Positions 7,260-17,101 are shown, counted from the stretch's first letter. The stretch is 64,000 nucleotides of DNA from Bradyrhizobium guangdongense (GCF_004114975.1 NZ_CP030051.1:5642001-5706000), one strand, 5' to 3'. The notes: generated from the letters alone by a model not told the origin. Numbers and translations are program-made.

Positions 7260-9464
7260 CTAATGCGCCAGCACGATCGACACCTGGATACGGCCGCGCG
7301 TGCGCAGAACCTCCAGCGCCACATCGTGGCCGTGGCGGCTGACGCGCAAATCGACGCTGGATTCGCCGAGGCACAGATCGCGCAGGATGACCTCGTTCAG
7401 GAACGCCGGCAGATGCGGATTGCGCAGGCGAATCTCGCAACGCGGGACGTCGAACTCGATGCCGAGCGCCGCTTCCAGCAGCGTGAACGGCGTCGCGCTG
7501 GCCCAGGCCTGCGGCGCGCAGGCGACCGGATAAAGCGTCGGACCGCGCCGCTTCTCGCGGCGGAAGCCGCAGAACAATTCCGGCAGCCGGCGCAGATCCA
7601 TATAGGTTGCGGCATCGAACAGGCCCTTGAACACGTGCGCGACCGAGTGCTTCAGCCCGTAATGCGCGAGCCCGAGCGCGATGAGCGCGTTGTCGTGCGG
7701 CCAGATCGATCCGTCGTGATACGACATCGGATTGTAGCGCACCTCGCCGCGCGCGACGGTGCGAATGCCCCAGCCCGAGAAGAAGTGCGGGCGCATCAGA
7801 TCGGCGGCAACGAGGCGGGCGCGGTCCTGGCGGATCATGCCGCTGAACAGCACCTGCCCGGCATTCGAGGTGCGGACCTCACACCGGCGCTTGTTGCCGT
7901 CGAGCGCGAGCGCGTATGTACCGAGCTCTTCGCACCAGAACGCCTGTTCGAAGCGTTCGGCCAGCGCCTTGGCTTCCGCCTCGAGCTTGCCGGCGAGATC
8001 GGGTTTGCCGAGCTTCAACGCGCATCGCGCGGCGAGCTGCTTGGCGGCGTAGACATAACCCTGGACTTCCGCAAGCGCGATATTGCCTTCCGCAAGCTTG
8101 CCGTCGGCGTGAAAGATCGCGTCGTAAGAGTCCTTCCAGCCCTGGTTGGCGAGGCCCTTTTCGGTGGCGCGCTGGTATTCGACGAAACCGTCCTGGTCGG
8201 GGTCGCCGGGACCGTCGATCCAGGCAAGCCCCGCCTCGATCGCCGGCCACAGCTCGATCAGCGTCTGCTCGTCACCGGTGCGCTCGAAATAGCGACCGGC
8301 AAGCAGGACGAACAAGGCGGTCGAATCCACGCTGCCGTAATATTGCGAGAACGGCACCTCGCGCAGCGCCGCCATCTCGCCGCCGCGCATCTCGTGCAGG
8401 ATCTTTCCTGGCGCGGCATCGGCGAGCGGATCGACCGCCTTGGCCTGGAAATGCGCGAGCCGCCGCAGCACGCCCTTGGCGACCCGCGGATCGACCCACA
8501 GCATCTGTAGTGCGGTGATCAACCCGTCGCGGCCGAACGTCGTCGAGTACCAGGGAATGCCGGCATAGGGATAGCGCCCCTGCGGCGTCTCCGTCATCAG
8601 CATGTTGAGGTCCGCCATGGCCTGGCACAGCACCTCGTTGAAGATGTTGTTGGAGGTCTCGATGCTCGCCGCGCCGTTGGTGGACTGCCGCATCTCTCGG
8701 CGGTGGGCGAGCAACCCCCTGAAGAAGCGCGCCGGCTTTTCTCCGACCGGCCGGTTGCAGGAGACGGCGACGAACAGCGATTTGGCCTCGTGCGGATCCA
8801 GCTCGAGCTGCCAGGTCGCGGCATTGACCGAGAGCCGCGTCGGACGCGGATCGAAATGCAGGCCGGTGGTGCGCTCGGTGTCGTCGAGGCCGCGATATTC
8901 GAACAGCACGTCGGTCGGTCCGAGCAGCTTGCTGGTGCCGGTCCCGCGGCGAGGCCGTCGCTCACCGCGCACTTCGAACAGATCGGCAAAATCATTGTCG
9001 AACAGCAGCGTCAGCTCGAAGCTTGCGCGCTGCTCGCCGTGGTTCTGCAGCCCGATGCGCTGATACGCCGTGCCGCGCCACAGGAAGATCGTGCGCACGA
9101 TGTGCAGCAGGTCCTTCTGCAGGACGAGACGGTCCTCGCGATAGATGTCGGGATTGGTGAGATCGACCGTCAATCCCGAATTGTCGTCGCGCAGGTTGGA
9201 CCCGAGCAACAACGGCTGCAGATCGTCGAGCACGAGCTCCAGCCGCGCCAGATAGCGCGTGTCATGGTTGAACAGACCGTCGGGCCCGCCGGCCGAGGCG
9301 CCGATGTCGCCATGGCTGTCGAGAACGATGAAGGTGTCGTCGTGCTTGAGCGACCGCCGCGGCCGCGCGGCGGGGCCCGTCATCGGAATGTAGAAGGCCT
9401 GCTCCGAGACGGACTCCACCGTCTGCGATACCGAAATGATCTTGGTGACGGCTTCGGCTGCCAT
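7260..9464 (-). CDS. Amylo-alpha-1,6-glucosidase (glycogen-debranching family)
   Basis: A 734-residue cytoplasmic enzyme. The N-terminal part (about 30-290) matches the beta-sandwich that precedes bacterial debranching domains (FNHDTRYLARLELVLDD). The C-terminal part is an (alpha/alpha)6 barrel with PWYSTTFGRDGLITALQML and WPHDNALIALGLAHYG, conserved active-site stretches of the family. It would cleave alpha-1,6 branches or a related alpha-glucan. The ATG at 9464 is preceded by GGGGAG. It sits between an ABC exporter and a PRC-barrel gene, with a GT4 glycosyltransferase divergent upstream. This context suggests alpha-glucan or trehalose-type storage and stress metabolism. Confidence 0.9.
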   Translation of the reverse strand: MAAEAVTKIISVSQTVESVSEQAFYIPMTGPAARPRRSLKHDDTFIVLDSHGDIGASAGGPDGLFNHDTRYLARLELVLDDLQPLLLGSNLRDDNSGLTVDLTNPDIYREDRLVLQKDLLHIVRTIFLWRGTAYQRIGLQNHGEQRASFELTLLFDNDFADLFEVRGERRPRRGTGTSKLLGPTDVLFEYRGLDDTERTTGLHFDPRPTRLSVNAATWQLELDPHEAKSLFVAVSCNRPVGEKPARFFRGLLAHRREMRQSTNGAASIETSNNIFNEVLCQAMADLNMLMTETPQGRYPYAGIPWYSTTFGRDGLITALQMLWVDPRVAKGVLRRLAHFQAKAVDPLADAAPGKILHEMRGGEMAALREVPFSQYYGSVDSTALFVLLAGRYFERTGDEQTLIELWPAIEAGLAWIDGPGDPDQDGFVEYQRATEKGLANQGWKDSYDAIFHADGKLAEGNIALAEVQGYVYAAKQLAARCALKLGKPDLAGKLEAEAKALAERFEQAFWCEELGTYALALDGNKRRCEVRTSNAGQVLFSGMIRQDRARLVAADLMRPHFFSGWGIRTVARGEVRYNPMSYHDGSIWPHDNALIALGLAHYGLKHSVAHVFKGLFDAATYMDLRRLPELFCGFRREKRRGPTLYPVACAPQAWASATPFTLLEAALGIEFDVPRCEIRLRNPHLPAFLNEVILRDLCLGESSVDLRVSRHGHDVALEVLRTRGRIQVSIVLAH

Positions 9465-9522
9465 GAGCTGCTCCCCTGCGTCTTGATTTCGAACGCGACC
9501 AACGCAAACGCGACAGTTTGTG

Positions 9523-11286
9523 TTACGCGGCGAACTTCGCGAGCCGGCTCATTTCCTGGGTCACCAGCTCACGGTACGGACCATGGCTCTGCATCAGGCG
9601 GTCGGGCGCGCCGTCCTCGATGATCTTGCCGTTCTTCAGCACGACCACGCGATCGAAATTGCGCAGCGTCGCCAGCCGATGCGCGATCGCGATCACGGTG
9701 CGGCCGCGCATCAGGCGGCTTAGCGCCTCGCGGATCGCCTCCTCGGATTCGCTGTCGAGCGCGGCGGTGGCCTCGTCGAGCAGCAGGATCGGCGCATCCT
9801 TCAGGAAGGCGCGTGCGATCGCGATACGCTGACGCTGGCCGCCGGACATTTTCACGCCGCGGTCGCCGACCATGGTGTCCAGACCTTCGGGCAGGCTGTC
9901 GATGAAATCGCAGCGCGCCGCGATCGCGGCGCGGAGCACCTCGTCGTCGGTTGCGTTGGGCCGGCCGTAGCGGATGTTCTCGCGAATGGAGCGGTGGAAC
10001 AGGGAAATGTCCTGGGGCACCACGGAGATCGCCTCGCGCAGGCTGAGCTGCGTCACCATCGAGATGTCCTGACCGTCGATGGTGATGCTGCCCTCGTCCA
10101 CGTCGTAGAATCGCTGCAGCAGCGTGAACAGGGTCGACTTGCCGCCGCCGGACTGGCCGACCAGACCAACGCGCTGGCCCGGCTGCAGGCGCAGGCTGAA
10201 CCGCTCGAAGATCTTCTCACCACCGGGATAGCCGAAGGTGACATTGTTATACGCGATCGCGGCACCGCTCTTGACCAGCGGCTCGGCCTCGGGGTGATCG
10301 CGCAGCTCGTGCGGCACCAGGAGCGTGGCGATCGCCTCGGTCAGGCGCGCCACGTGCTGGGTGACGTCGACCAGCGCCACCGCGAGATCACGCGTCGCGT
10401 TGAGGATGGAGAGGCCGAGCGTGCAGACCAGCACGACATCGCCGGTGGTGGCCTCGCCCTGCTGCCACAGCGTGATCGCCCAAGCCATCAGCGCCACCGT
10501 CAGGACCACGGTCACGGCGGCGTGAGTGAGCCGCAGCTTCTCGAGATAGCGCAGGCTGCGCCCGCGCGCCGTCAGTTCCCGGTTCACGGTCGCATCGAAC
10601 CGCTCGTGCTCGTGGCCGATGCCGCAGAAGGCGCGGACCAGCGGCATGTTGCTGATGACGTCGATCATTTCGCCGTCCACGACCGCCGCCTTGTCGGCGA
10701 AATCGTCATGCAGCGGCTTGCCGGCCGCGGCCAGACGGAACATCGCGATCACCATCCCGCCGGCAACCACGATCAGGCCTGCCGCCATGTACGGACTGAC
10801 GGTTCCGATCAGCATGATCGCCGCAATTGTGGCGATACACGGCGGCAACACGTTCCAGACGAACATGTTCTCGACGGTGAACACCGCGTTCGATGTCGCC
10901 GTGATGCGGCTGGTCAGCATGCCCGGCATCCGATCCGAGAAGTAGCTCGGCGCGTGTCCGGTCAGATGACGAAATATGTCACGACGTAAATCGCCCGTGA
11001 CACGAACGAAGGTGAAGCTCGCGGTCCAGCTCGCGATCCGCCACAGAAAATTGTCGGCGGCGATCAGCGACATGAGCAGAATGAATGCCAGCCATACGCT
11101 GCCGCCATGCGAAGTTCCTGCAGACAAACTGTCGACAAGAGATTTGACGCCGTACTGCGTGCCTACGGAGCAGGCAACCGCGGCGACGACAGCGCCCAGG
11201 ATCACCAGATGCGACGCCAGCCGATGCCGCAGATAGCGCAACACAAAGGCAAATGGTCTGCGCGCGTATCTCGAAAGATGATCCAT
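9523..11286 (-). CDS. ABC exporter, fused membrane and ATPase domains
   Basis: A 587-residue half-transporter. Six membrane segments (about 1-310) are followed by a nucleotide-binding domain. The Walker A is GLVGQSGGGKST, the signature MSGGQRQRIAIARAF, the Walker B ILLLDEATAAL and the H-loop AIAHRLAT. It would act as a homodimer in the inner membrane, exporting a lipid, polysaccharide or peptide. It lies 58 bases upstream of the amylo-glucosidase gene on the same strand. The substrate cannot be deduced; beta-glucan or lipid export are possible. No clear Shine-Dalgarno precedes the ATG, only GGGG farther up. Confidence 0.92.
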   Translation of the reverse strand: MDHLSRYARRPFAFVLRYLRHRLASHLVILGAVVAAVACSVGTQYGVKSLVDSLSAGTSHGGSVWLAFILLMSLIAADNFLWRIASWTASFTFVRVTGDLRRDIFRHLTGHAPSYFSDRMPGMLTSRITATSNAVFTVENMFVWNVLPPCIATIAAIMLIGTVSPYMAAGLIVVAGGMVIAMFRLAAAGKPLHDDFADKAAVVDGEMIDVISNMPLVRAFCGIGHEHERFDATVNRELTARGRSLRYLEKLRLTHAAVTVVLTVALMAWAITLWQQGEATTGDVVLVCTLGLSILNATRDLAVALVDVTQHVARLTEAIATLLVPHELRDHPEAEPLVKSGAAIAYNNVTFGYPGGEKIFERFSLRLQPGQRVGLVGQSGGGKSTLFTLLQRFYDVDEGSITIDGQDISMVTQLSLREAISVVPQDISLFHRSIRENIRYGRPNATDDEVLRAAIAARCDFIDSLPEGLDTMVGDRGVKMSGGQRQRIAIARAFLKDAPILLLDEATAALDSESEEAIREALSRLMRGRTVIAIAHRLATLRNFDRVVVLKNGKIIEDGAPDRLMQSHGPYRELVTQEMSRLAKFAA

Positions 11287-11561
11287 GTGACTACCGACCC
11301 CGTCGTGATGACTTCAGTTTTCTCTTAAGCCGACTGAACATCGACCGCTTCGCCTCGGTTCCCGGGCAAGTTCATCACGACATGCGGATGCGGACGATGT
11401 GAGAAGAGGTGATGGCAGCATCGCGACCACGCTGCACTGTGTCGAAGAAGTAACGTTCGGGATAAGGAACTTCGCAACTGCGGGAACGTTCCCTTGTCGG
11501 CATGCCGGTGCCCGATACACGGCGGGGGTTTCAACCACATGATCGCAGAGGAGATGGTGAG

Positions 11562-12632
11562 ATGCGCATCGCGCAGGTAGCTCCGTTGACGGAGGCTGTT
11601 CCACCCAAGCTGTACGGCGGCACCGAGCGGGTGGTGCATTGGTTGACGGAAGAGCTGGTTGCGCTCGGACACGACGTGACGCTGTTCGCCAGCGGCGATT
11701 CGCAGACGTCCGCGAAGCTGGACGCGCTATGGCCGCGGGCGCTCCGGCTCGACGGCTCGGTGCGCGATCCGAACGCGCTGCACATGGTGCTGCTGGAGCG
11801 CGTGCGGCAGAAATGCGACGACGAGCAGTTCGATTTCGTTCACTTCCATCTCGACTATTATCCGTGGTCGCTGTTCTACCGGCAGCCGACGCCGTTCCTG
11901 ACTACGCTGCACGGCCGGCTCGACCTGCCGGAACATCAGCCCGTCTTCAACACCTTCTCCAAGATGCCCGTCATCTCGATCTCGAATGCGCAGCGGCGGC
12001 CGGTGCCGCAGGCAAACTGGGTGTCGACCATCTACCATGGGCTTCCCGAGAACCTGCTGACACCAAAGCCCGCAAAGCAGGAATACCTTGCCGTGCTCGG
12101 CCGCATCGCCCCGGAAAAAGGCGTCGACCGCGCCATCAAGATCGCGACCCATTGCGGCATCCCGCTGAAGATCGCGGCGAAGGTCGACAGGGCCGACCAG
12201 GATTACTACGACGAGCTGATCAAGCCGATGATCGATAACAATCCGCTGGTGGATTTCATCGGCGAGATCGGCGATCACGAGAAGTCGGACTTCCTGAGCG
12301 GGGCGCTCGGTCTGTTGCTGCCGATCGACTGGCCTGAGCCCTTCGGCCTCGTGATGATCGAGTCCATGGCCTGCGGCACACCGGTCGTGGCCTTCAATCG
12401 CGGCTCGGTTCCTGAGATCATCGACGAGGGCCTCACCGGCTTCGTGGTCGAAGACGTCCTCAGCGCCGCCGGCGTGGTCAACCGCCTGGCACAGCTCGAC
12501 CGCACGGCCATCCGCAAGCAGTTCGAGAAGCGCTTCACCGCGCGGCGGATGGCGCTGGACTATCTCGCCGCCTATCGCAGCCTCGCGGAAGAACAGGCGC
12601 CGCGGATCAAGCTGGTGAGCAGCGCGGAGTAA
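11562..12632 (+). CDS. GT4-family glycosyltransferase
   Basis: A 356-residue GT-B enzyme. The start MRIAQVAPLTEAVPPKLYGG shows the glycine-rich donor loop, and PEPFGLVMIESMACGTPVVAF is the E-x7-E retaining motif. The ATG at 11562 has GGAG eight bases upstream and fits the N-terminus of the family, so upstream in-frame starts are rejected. It transfers a sugar from a nucleotide sugar, possibly in polysaccharide or glycolipid synthesis. It is divergent from the ABC exporter/amylo-glucosidase run, and the 275-base gap should hold both promoters. The acceptor is unknown. Confidence 0.9.
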   Translation: MRIAQVAPLTEAVPPKLYGGTERVVHWLTEELVALGHDVTLFASGDSQTSAKLDALWPRALRLDGSVRDPNALHMVLLERVRQKCDDEQFDFVHFHLDYYPWSLFYRQPTPFLTTLHGRLDLPEHQPVFNTFSKMPVISISNAQRRPVPQANWVSTIYHGLPENLLTPKPAKQEYLAVLGRIAPEKGVDRAIKIATHCGIPLKIAAKVDRADQDYYDELIKPMIDNNPLVDFIGEIGDHEKSDFLSGALGLLLPIDWPEPFGLVMIESMACGTPVVAFNRGSVPEIIDEGLTGFVVEDVLSAAGVVNRLAQLDRTAIRKQFEKRFTARRMALDYLAAYRSLAEEQAPRIKLVSSAE

Positions 12633-12658
12633 GGGCTCCACAGGACTGCGCGCGGCCT

Positions 12659-12677
12659 GGCCGGGCTCGTCCCGGCC
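12659..12677 (+). terminator. Hairpin after the glycosyltransferase gene
   Basis: GGCCGGG, a five-base loop and CCCGGCC form a perfect 7-bp stem 26 bases after the stop codon. There is no T-run, so it may be a terminator aid or part of a dispersed palindromic repeat. Confidence 0.45.
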
Positions 12678-12707
12678 ATAGACGTTTTGAGCCCCACTCC
12701 ATCAACA

Positions 12708-12794
12708 CGTCATTGCGAGCGTGGCGAAGCAATCCAGGCCGTCTCCGCGGAGGGACTCTGGATTGTTTCGTCGCAAGAGCTCCTCGCAATGACG
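12708..12794. repeat. Palindromic intergenic repeat, CGTCATTGCGAG type
   Basis: The element begins CGTCATTGCGAGC and GAAGCAATCCAG and ends CTGGATTGTTTCG and CTCGCAATGACG. The arms are inverted copies of one another around a short centre. This type is widely dispersed in Bradyrhizobium intergenic DNA. It lies between the convergent glycosyltransferase and alkylsulfatase genes and would fold into a long hairpin in either transcript. Confidence 0.85.
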
Positions 12795-12817
12795 GGGGAC
12801 GGAGCGAGGAACGCCCC

Positions 12818-14740
12818 CTACACCACCGCCGCCCGCTTCGGCTCCACGATCTCGAACATCCGCGGGAATTCGTCCATCAGCCCCATCAGCTCGGCGAGCT
12901 TCATCGGATTGCCCGACAGCTTGACCTTGCCGGCGGCGACGGCTTCCGGAAAGCTCGTCAGCTTGGCGATCACTTCGTCCAGCGTCGCGCGCGCCAGCGT
13001 AAAGCTGGCGTCGGCGTTTTCGGCCTGCACGCCTTCGGTATAGGTGAGCGCGCAGTTCTCGAGGTTGAGCACGAATGTCTCGCCGGTGTCCGAAAAGCGC
13101 CAGTTCAGCACGATGCGCTTGCCTTCCGCCTTCGGGCCGTTGAGGCGGATGCCGAGCACGTCCCAGAGCTGCGAGGTGCAGAGTGCCGCCAACGTCTCGC
13201 GCGGCATCGGCGGGCGCGGCGGCGTCTTCGGCATGCCCTGCCGCAGCTCCTGGGCGCCGAACAGATAGGCATTGCGCCAGGTCGAGCTCTCGGCGGCGTA
13301 GCCGAGCTGCTCCAGCGTATCGGCCAGCAGGCTCCGCGCCGCCCCATGATCGGGCTCGGCGAAGACGAGATGGCCGAGTGCCTGCGCCACGAAGCGGAAT
13401 TCGCCCCTGTCGAAATCCGCGCGCGCCCGCGCGAGGATCGCATCCGCGCCGCCCATGTATTCGACATATTTCTTGCCTGCCGCCACCGGCGGCAACGGAT
13501 CGAGATTGACCGGGTTGGCGTCGTACCAGCCGAGATATTTCTGGTAGATCGCTTTCACATTGTGCCTGATATGGCCGTAATAGCCGCGGCCGTGCCAGGC
13601 GCCTTCGAGGCTCTTCGGCAGCTGGATCGTCTCGGCGATCTCGGCCGCGTTCAGCCCGTGATTCATCAGCCGGATGGTCTGGTCGTGCGCGAACTTGTAG
13701 AGGTCGCGCTGCTCGCGGATCATGGCGTCGATGCGCTCGCGGCCCCACACCGGCCAGTGATGCTGGCCGCACATCGCCTCGGCCTTGCCGCCCCACAGCT
13801 GCAGCGCTTCGCCCAGATACTTCGACCAGGCCAGCGCGTCGCGCACGTCGGCGCCGCGGAACGGCAGCAAGTTGTGGAAATTATGCGTGCAGTTCTCGGC
13901 GAGGTTCAAGAGCTTGTAGCGCGGCAGGAAGAAGTGCATCTCCGCCGGCGCTTCGCTGTTCGGCGCCATCTGGAATTCGAACTCGACGCCGTCGATCACG
14001 CGCTTGTCGCCGGTTGCCATGATCAGGTCGGTCGGTCGCAGCAACGCGACCGCGCCCGCCGCCATGGTCTTGCCGAGGCCGCAATCGACCTGCCCGCGTA
14101 CCCCCTTGGCGAGGAACGGCCCGAACTGGTACTGCGCCCGGCGCAGCATCGCAGGTCCCGCGATGATGTTCTCGGAGACGGCATGCTCCATGAACAGATC
14201 AGGCGCGATGATCGGCACGCGGCCCGTGGCGAGCGCATCCTCCTCCAGCACGCCGCGCGCCCCGCCCCAATGGTCGGTGTGGGTGTGAGTGAAGATCACC
14301 GCCGCGACCGGCTTGAGGCCGCGGTGCTTGAAATACAGATCGAGCGCGGCGCGCGCGCCCTCGATCGAGGTCAGGGTGTCGACCACGATGACACCGCTGT
14401 CGCCCTCGATCAGCGTCATGTTGGCGATGTCGAGCCCGCGCACCTGGTAGACGCCCGGCACGACCTCGAACAGGCCGTGCTGCATGTTGAGCCGCGACTG
14501 CCGCCACAGGCTGGGATTGACCGTCGGCGGCGCCTCTTCAGCCGACAGAAAGCCATAGGGCTCGAGGCTCCAGACCGTCCGCCCCTGCGGATTCGTGATC
14601 TTCGCCTGCTCGATCGTGCCGAGGAAGCCGCGCGCGGCATCATCGAAATCCCGCGTATCGGAAAACGGCAGCGCCTTCAGCATCGCCTGATGCTGCGCAA
14701 TCACGGACGGCGTTGCATCCTTCGGCTCAAAGCTGGTCAT
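12818..14740 (-). CDS. Linear alkylsulfatase, metallo-beta-lactamase fold
   Basis: A 640-residue enzyme of the SdsA1/BDS1 family that cleaves primary alkyl sulfates to alcohol and sulfate. The binuclear zinc motif THTHTDHWGG is clear, with downstream metal ligands expected in the NLAENCTHNFHNLLPFRGAD and MCGQHHWPVWG stretches. A dimerisation region follows, and the C-terminal 120 residues are an SCP2-like lipid-binding domain (NWRFSDTGETFVLNLENCAL). The ATG at 14740 has GGGAGGA upstream. No signal peptide is visible, so unlike Pseudomonas SdsA1 it may be cytoplasmic. It is followed by a repeat and stands apart from the TRAP operon. Confidence 0.92.
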   Translation of the reverse strand: MTSFEPKDATPSVIAQHQAMLKALPFSDTRDFDDAARGFLGTIEQAKITNPQGRTVWSLEPYGFLSAEEAPPTVNPSLWRQSRLNMQHGLFEVVPGVYQVRGLDIANMTLIEGDSGVIVVDTLTSIEGARAALDLYFKHRGLKPVAAVIFTHTHTDHWGGARGVLEEDALATGRVPIIAPDLFMEHAVSENIIAGPAMLRRAQYQFGPFLAKGVRGQVDCGLGKTMAAGAVALLRPTDLIMATGDKRVIDGVEFEFQMAPNSEAPAEMHFFLPRYKLLNLAENCTHNFHNLLPFRGADVRDALAWSKYLGEALQLWGGKAEAMCGQHHWPVWGRERIDAMIREQRDLYKFAHDQTIRLMNHGLNAAEIAETIQLPKSLEGAWHGRGYYGHIRHNVKAIYQKYLGWYDANPVNLDPLPPVAAGKKYVEYMGGADAILARARADFDRGEFRFVAQALGHLVFAEPDHGAARSLLADTLEQLGYAAESSTWRNAYLFGAQELRQGMPKTPPRPPMPRETLAALCTSQLWDVLGIRLNGPKAEGKRIVLNWRFSDTGETFVLNLENCALTYTEGVQAENADASFTLARATLDEVIAKLTSFPEAVAAGKVKLSGNPMKLAELMGLMDEFPRMFEIVEPKRAAVV

Positions 14741-14825
14741 TTGTATCCTCCCGGCCTGATGCACGGCATCTAACCGCATCTCGCGGTCGATTGCCATCGT
14801 TAGCGCAGGGAGGAGAAAGGACCGC

Positions 14826-14969
14826 TCCTCTTCCTTCTCCCCCTGTGGGAGAAGGTGGCGCGAAGCGCCGGATGAGGGGTATCTCTCCGCTAGCGAGACT
14901 AACCGTGAACCCTCACCCGTCTCGCCGCTACGCGGCGAGCCACCCTCTCCAACGAGGGGAGAGGGTGCA
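14826..14969. repeat. Palindromic intergenic repeat, CTTCTCCCC/GGGAGAAGG type
   Basis: One half reads CTTCTCCCCCTGTGGGAGAA then GGTGGCGCGAAGCGCC, and the other CCCTCACCCGTCTCGCC then GCGGCGAGCCACCCTCTCC and GGGGAGAGGG. Several nested hairpins are possible. The type is common between genes in Rhizobiales. It fills most of the gap between the alkylsulfatase and TRAP permease genes. Confidence 0.8.
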
Positions 14970-14972
14970 AGG

Positions 14973-17021
14973 TCAGTGCATCCCAAGCACCCGCGGCAGC
15001 CAGAGCGTCAGGTCGGGCCAATAGGTCACGATGACGAGGAAGCCGAGCATGGTGAGCAGCCACGGCATCACCGCTCCCGCGAGATCCGTGATGCGCATTC
15101 GCGCGATCATCGATGCGACGTAGAGGTTGAGGCCCACAGGGGGATGGCAGAGGCCGACCTCCATGTTGACGTCCATGACGATGCCGAAATGGACGAGGTC
15201 GATGCCGAGCTTCTTGGCCGCCGGCGCCAGGATCGGCGCCATGATCAGGATGATCGAGTTCGGCTCCATGAAGTTGCCGGCGAGCAGCAGCAGCACGTTG
15301 ACCAGCAGCAGGAAGCCGACCCAGCCGAGGTTCTGCGCCGCGATCCAGTCGGCGAGCGTCGCCGGCAGGTTCTCGTTGGAGAGCACGAAGGAGAACAGCA
15401 CCGCGTTGGTGACGATGTAGAGCAGCATCGCGCTGGTGTTGGCGGCGCGGAGCAGCACCCGCGGCACGTCCTTCATCCCGATCGCCTTGTAGACGAACAC
15501 CGAGATGAAGAACGAATAGACCGCGGCCATCGCAGCCGCCTCGGTCGCGGTGAACAGCCCGCTGTAGATGCCGCCGATGATGATGACGACCAGCATCAGG
15601 CCCCAGACACTCTCGCGGAAGGCGTGAACGGTTTCCGCCCAGGTTGCCTTCGTCAGCCGGGGATAGTCGCGCTTGCGCGCCAGCCACCAGGTGACGATGC
15701 AGAGCATGGTGGTGAGCAGGATGCCGGGCAACAGGCCGGCGACGAACAGCGCCCCGATCGAGGTATTGGTCGAGACCGCGTAGACGATCTTCGGGATCGA
15801 CGGCAGCATCAAGATCCCGAGCGAGCCCGCGACCGTGATGATGCCGGCGCCGAAACGCATCGGATAGCCGTGGCGGACCATCTCCGGCAGCACGATGGCG
15901 CCGATCGCGGCGACCGTCGCCACGCTCGAGCCGCACACCAGAGCGAACATCGCGCAAGCGACGATGCCGGCAAGCCCGAGACCGCCGTGCCAGTGCCCGA
16001 TCAGCGAGGTCGCGAAGTTGATCATGCGCCGCGCGACGCCGCCATGGGTGAGGAAGTTGCCGGCGAGGATGAAGAACGGGATCGCCATGATCTCGAAGCC
16101 TTCGATGCCGGTGAAGAGCTTCATCGAGACCGCTTCGATCGGCACCGCGGTCAACGTGAACAGGAACGTCATCACGGTGAGGCCGAGCGCGATCGAGACC
16201 GGAATGCCGGTCAGCATCAGCGCGATCAGCAGTGCGAACACGGTTGCCGCGCGCATCCAGTGCGGCAGCACGATGAAGCCGGTCTTCTCGGCGAGACAGA
16301 GCATGAAGATCAGGATCGGCGTCAGGATCAGGATCACGCCGAGCGGCGAGACCTTTCGCGACGCCGCTTTCGTCGCCGCGCCCGCGGGCTGCGGATGCAG
16401 CGCCGGCGAGACGTCGGCCTGGACGCCCTCGACATGGGTCTCGTCGTGATGCGGCAGATCGCCGGTCCAGAAATAGAACCAGGAGACCTGGAGGAAGCGG
16501 AAGCACATCAAGCCGGAGCCGAGCGGGATCGCCAGATAGACGAACCACATCGGCGCTTCCAGATCGTTGGATTGCTGCCCGGTGTGGAACATCTCGCCCA
16601 CGAAGGAGGCGCCGAAGGCGGCGATCATGCCGGTGAACAGCGCGCCGCAGAGCAGCGCGAACAGGATGACGTGCTTGCGCGAATGCTCCGGCAGGCGGTT
16701 GACGAGCAGATCGACGCCGACATGGATGCCGGTCCGCACGCCATAGGCCGCGCCGAACTTCGCCATCCAGATGAACATGTAGATGCAGAGCTCCTGCGCC
16801 CACGACAGGTCCAGCTCGGACATGAAGGTGAACACGGCCATCGCGAGCGACGCCAGCCAGGGCATTCCGTGTGCGGTCGCCCATCGCGCGAGGTTGATCG
16901 ATTCGCCCGCACCGTAACGGTGCACGACGGCGATGAAGATCAGTCCGGTTGCAGCGGCAATGAGCGTCGCGATCAACCATTCTTCGAGATGGTTGAGCGC
17001 CTGGTTGAGCAGGCGAAGCAA
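14973..17021 (-). CDS. TRAP transporter, fused small and large membrane subunits (DctQM)
   Basis: A 682-residue inner-membrane protein. The first ~210 residues are the DctQ-like four-helix subunit (ELCIYMFIWMAKFGAAYGVR). A hydrophilic linker at about 200-225 leads to the DctM-like channel subunit with twelve or so helices. LMLPSIPKIVYAVSTNTSIG and NMEVGLCHPPVGLNLYVAS are typical DctM stretches. Fused QM subunits are known in TRAP systems. It works with the upstream DctP receptor and a sodium or proton gradient. It follows dctP by 80 bases containing a strong hairpin, which probably lowers permease expression relative to the receptor. Confidence 0.93.
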   Translation of the reverse strand: MLRLLNQALNHLEEWLIATLIAAATGLIFIAVVHRYGAGESINLARWATAHGMPWLASLAMAVFTFMSELDLSWAQELCIYMFIWMAKFGAAYGVRTGIHVGVDLLVNRLPEHSRKHVILFALLCGALFTGMIAAFGASFVGEMFHTGQQSNDLEAPMWFVYLAIPLGSGLMCFRFLQVSWFYFWTGDLPHHDETHVEGVQADVSPALHPQPAGAATKAASRKVSPLGVILILTPILIFMLCLAEKTGFIVLPHWMRAATVFALLIALMLTGIPVSIALGLTVMTFLFTLTAVPIEAVSMKLFTGIEGFEIMAIPFFILAGNFLTHGGVARRMINFATSLIGHWHGGLGLAGIVACAMFALVCGSSVATVAAIGAIVLPEMVRHGYPMRFGAGIITVAGSLGILMLPSIPKIVYAVSTNTSIGALFVAGLLPGILLTTMLCIVTWWLARKRDYPRLTKATWAETVHAFRESVWGLMLVVIIIGGIYSGLFTATEAAAMAAVYSFFISVFVYKAIGMKDVPRVLLRAANTSAMLLYIVTNAVLFSFVLSNENLPATLADWIAAQNLGWVGFLLLVNVLLLLAGNFMEPNSIILIMAPILAPAAKKLGIDLVHFGIVMDVNMEVGLCHPPVGLNLYVASMIARMRITDLAGAVMPWLLTMLGFLVIVTYWPDLTLWLPRVLGMH

Positions 17022-17041
17022 ATCAAAGTCCCCCTATCGAT

Positions 17042-17080
17042 ACGAAACGGCCGGGAGTGCATGCACTCCCGACCGTTCGT
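17042..17080 (-). promoter_or_regulatory. Intercistronic hairpin between dctP and dctQM
   Basis: CGGGAGTGC and GCACTCCCG around a central AT form a perfect stem at 17052-17071, extended outward by near-complementary ACGAA.CGG and CCG.TCGT. Such structures after a binding-protein gene usually protect the upstream message and attenuate the permease gene. That role is inferred from position. Confidence 0.6.
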
Positions 17081-17101
17081 CTTGTTCTCCCGGACAACGC
17101 G

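Noticed and set aside
12713..14773. Very long plus-strand open frame opposite the alkylsulfatase
   Set aside because: Translation has no recognisable domain, and codon bias follows the real gene on the minus strand.
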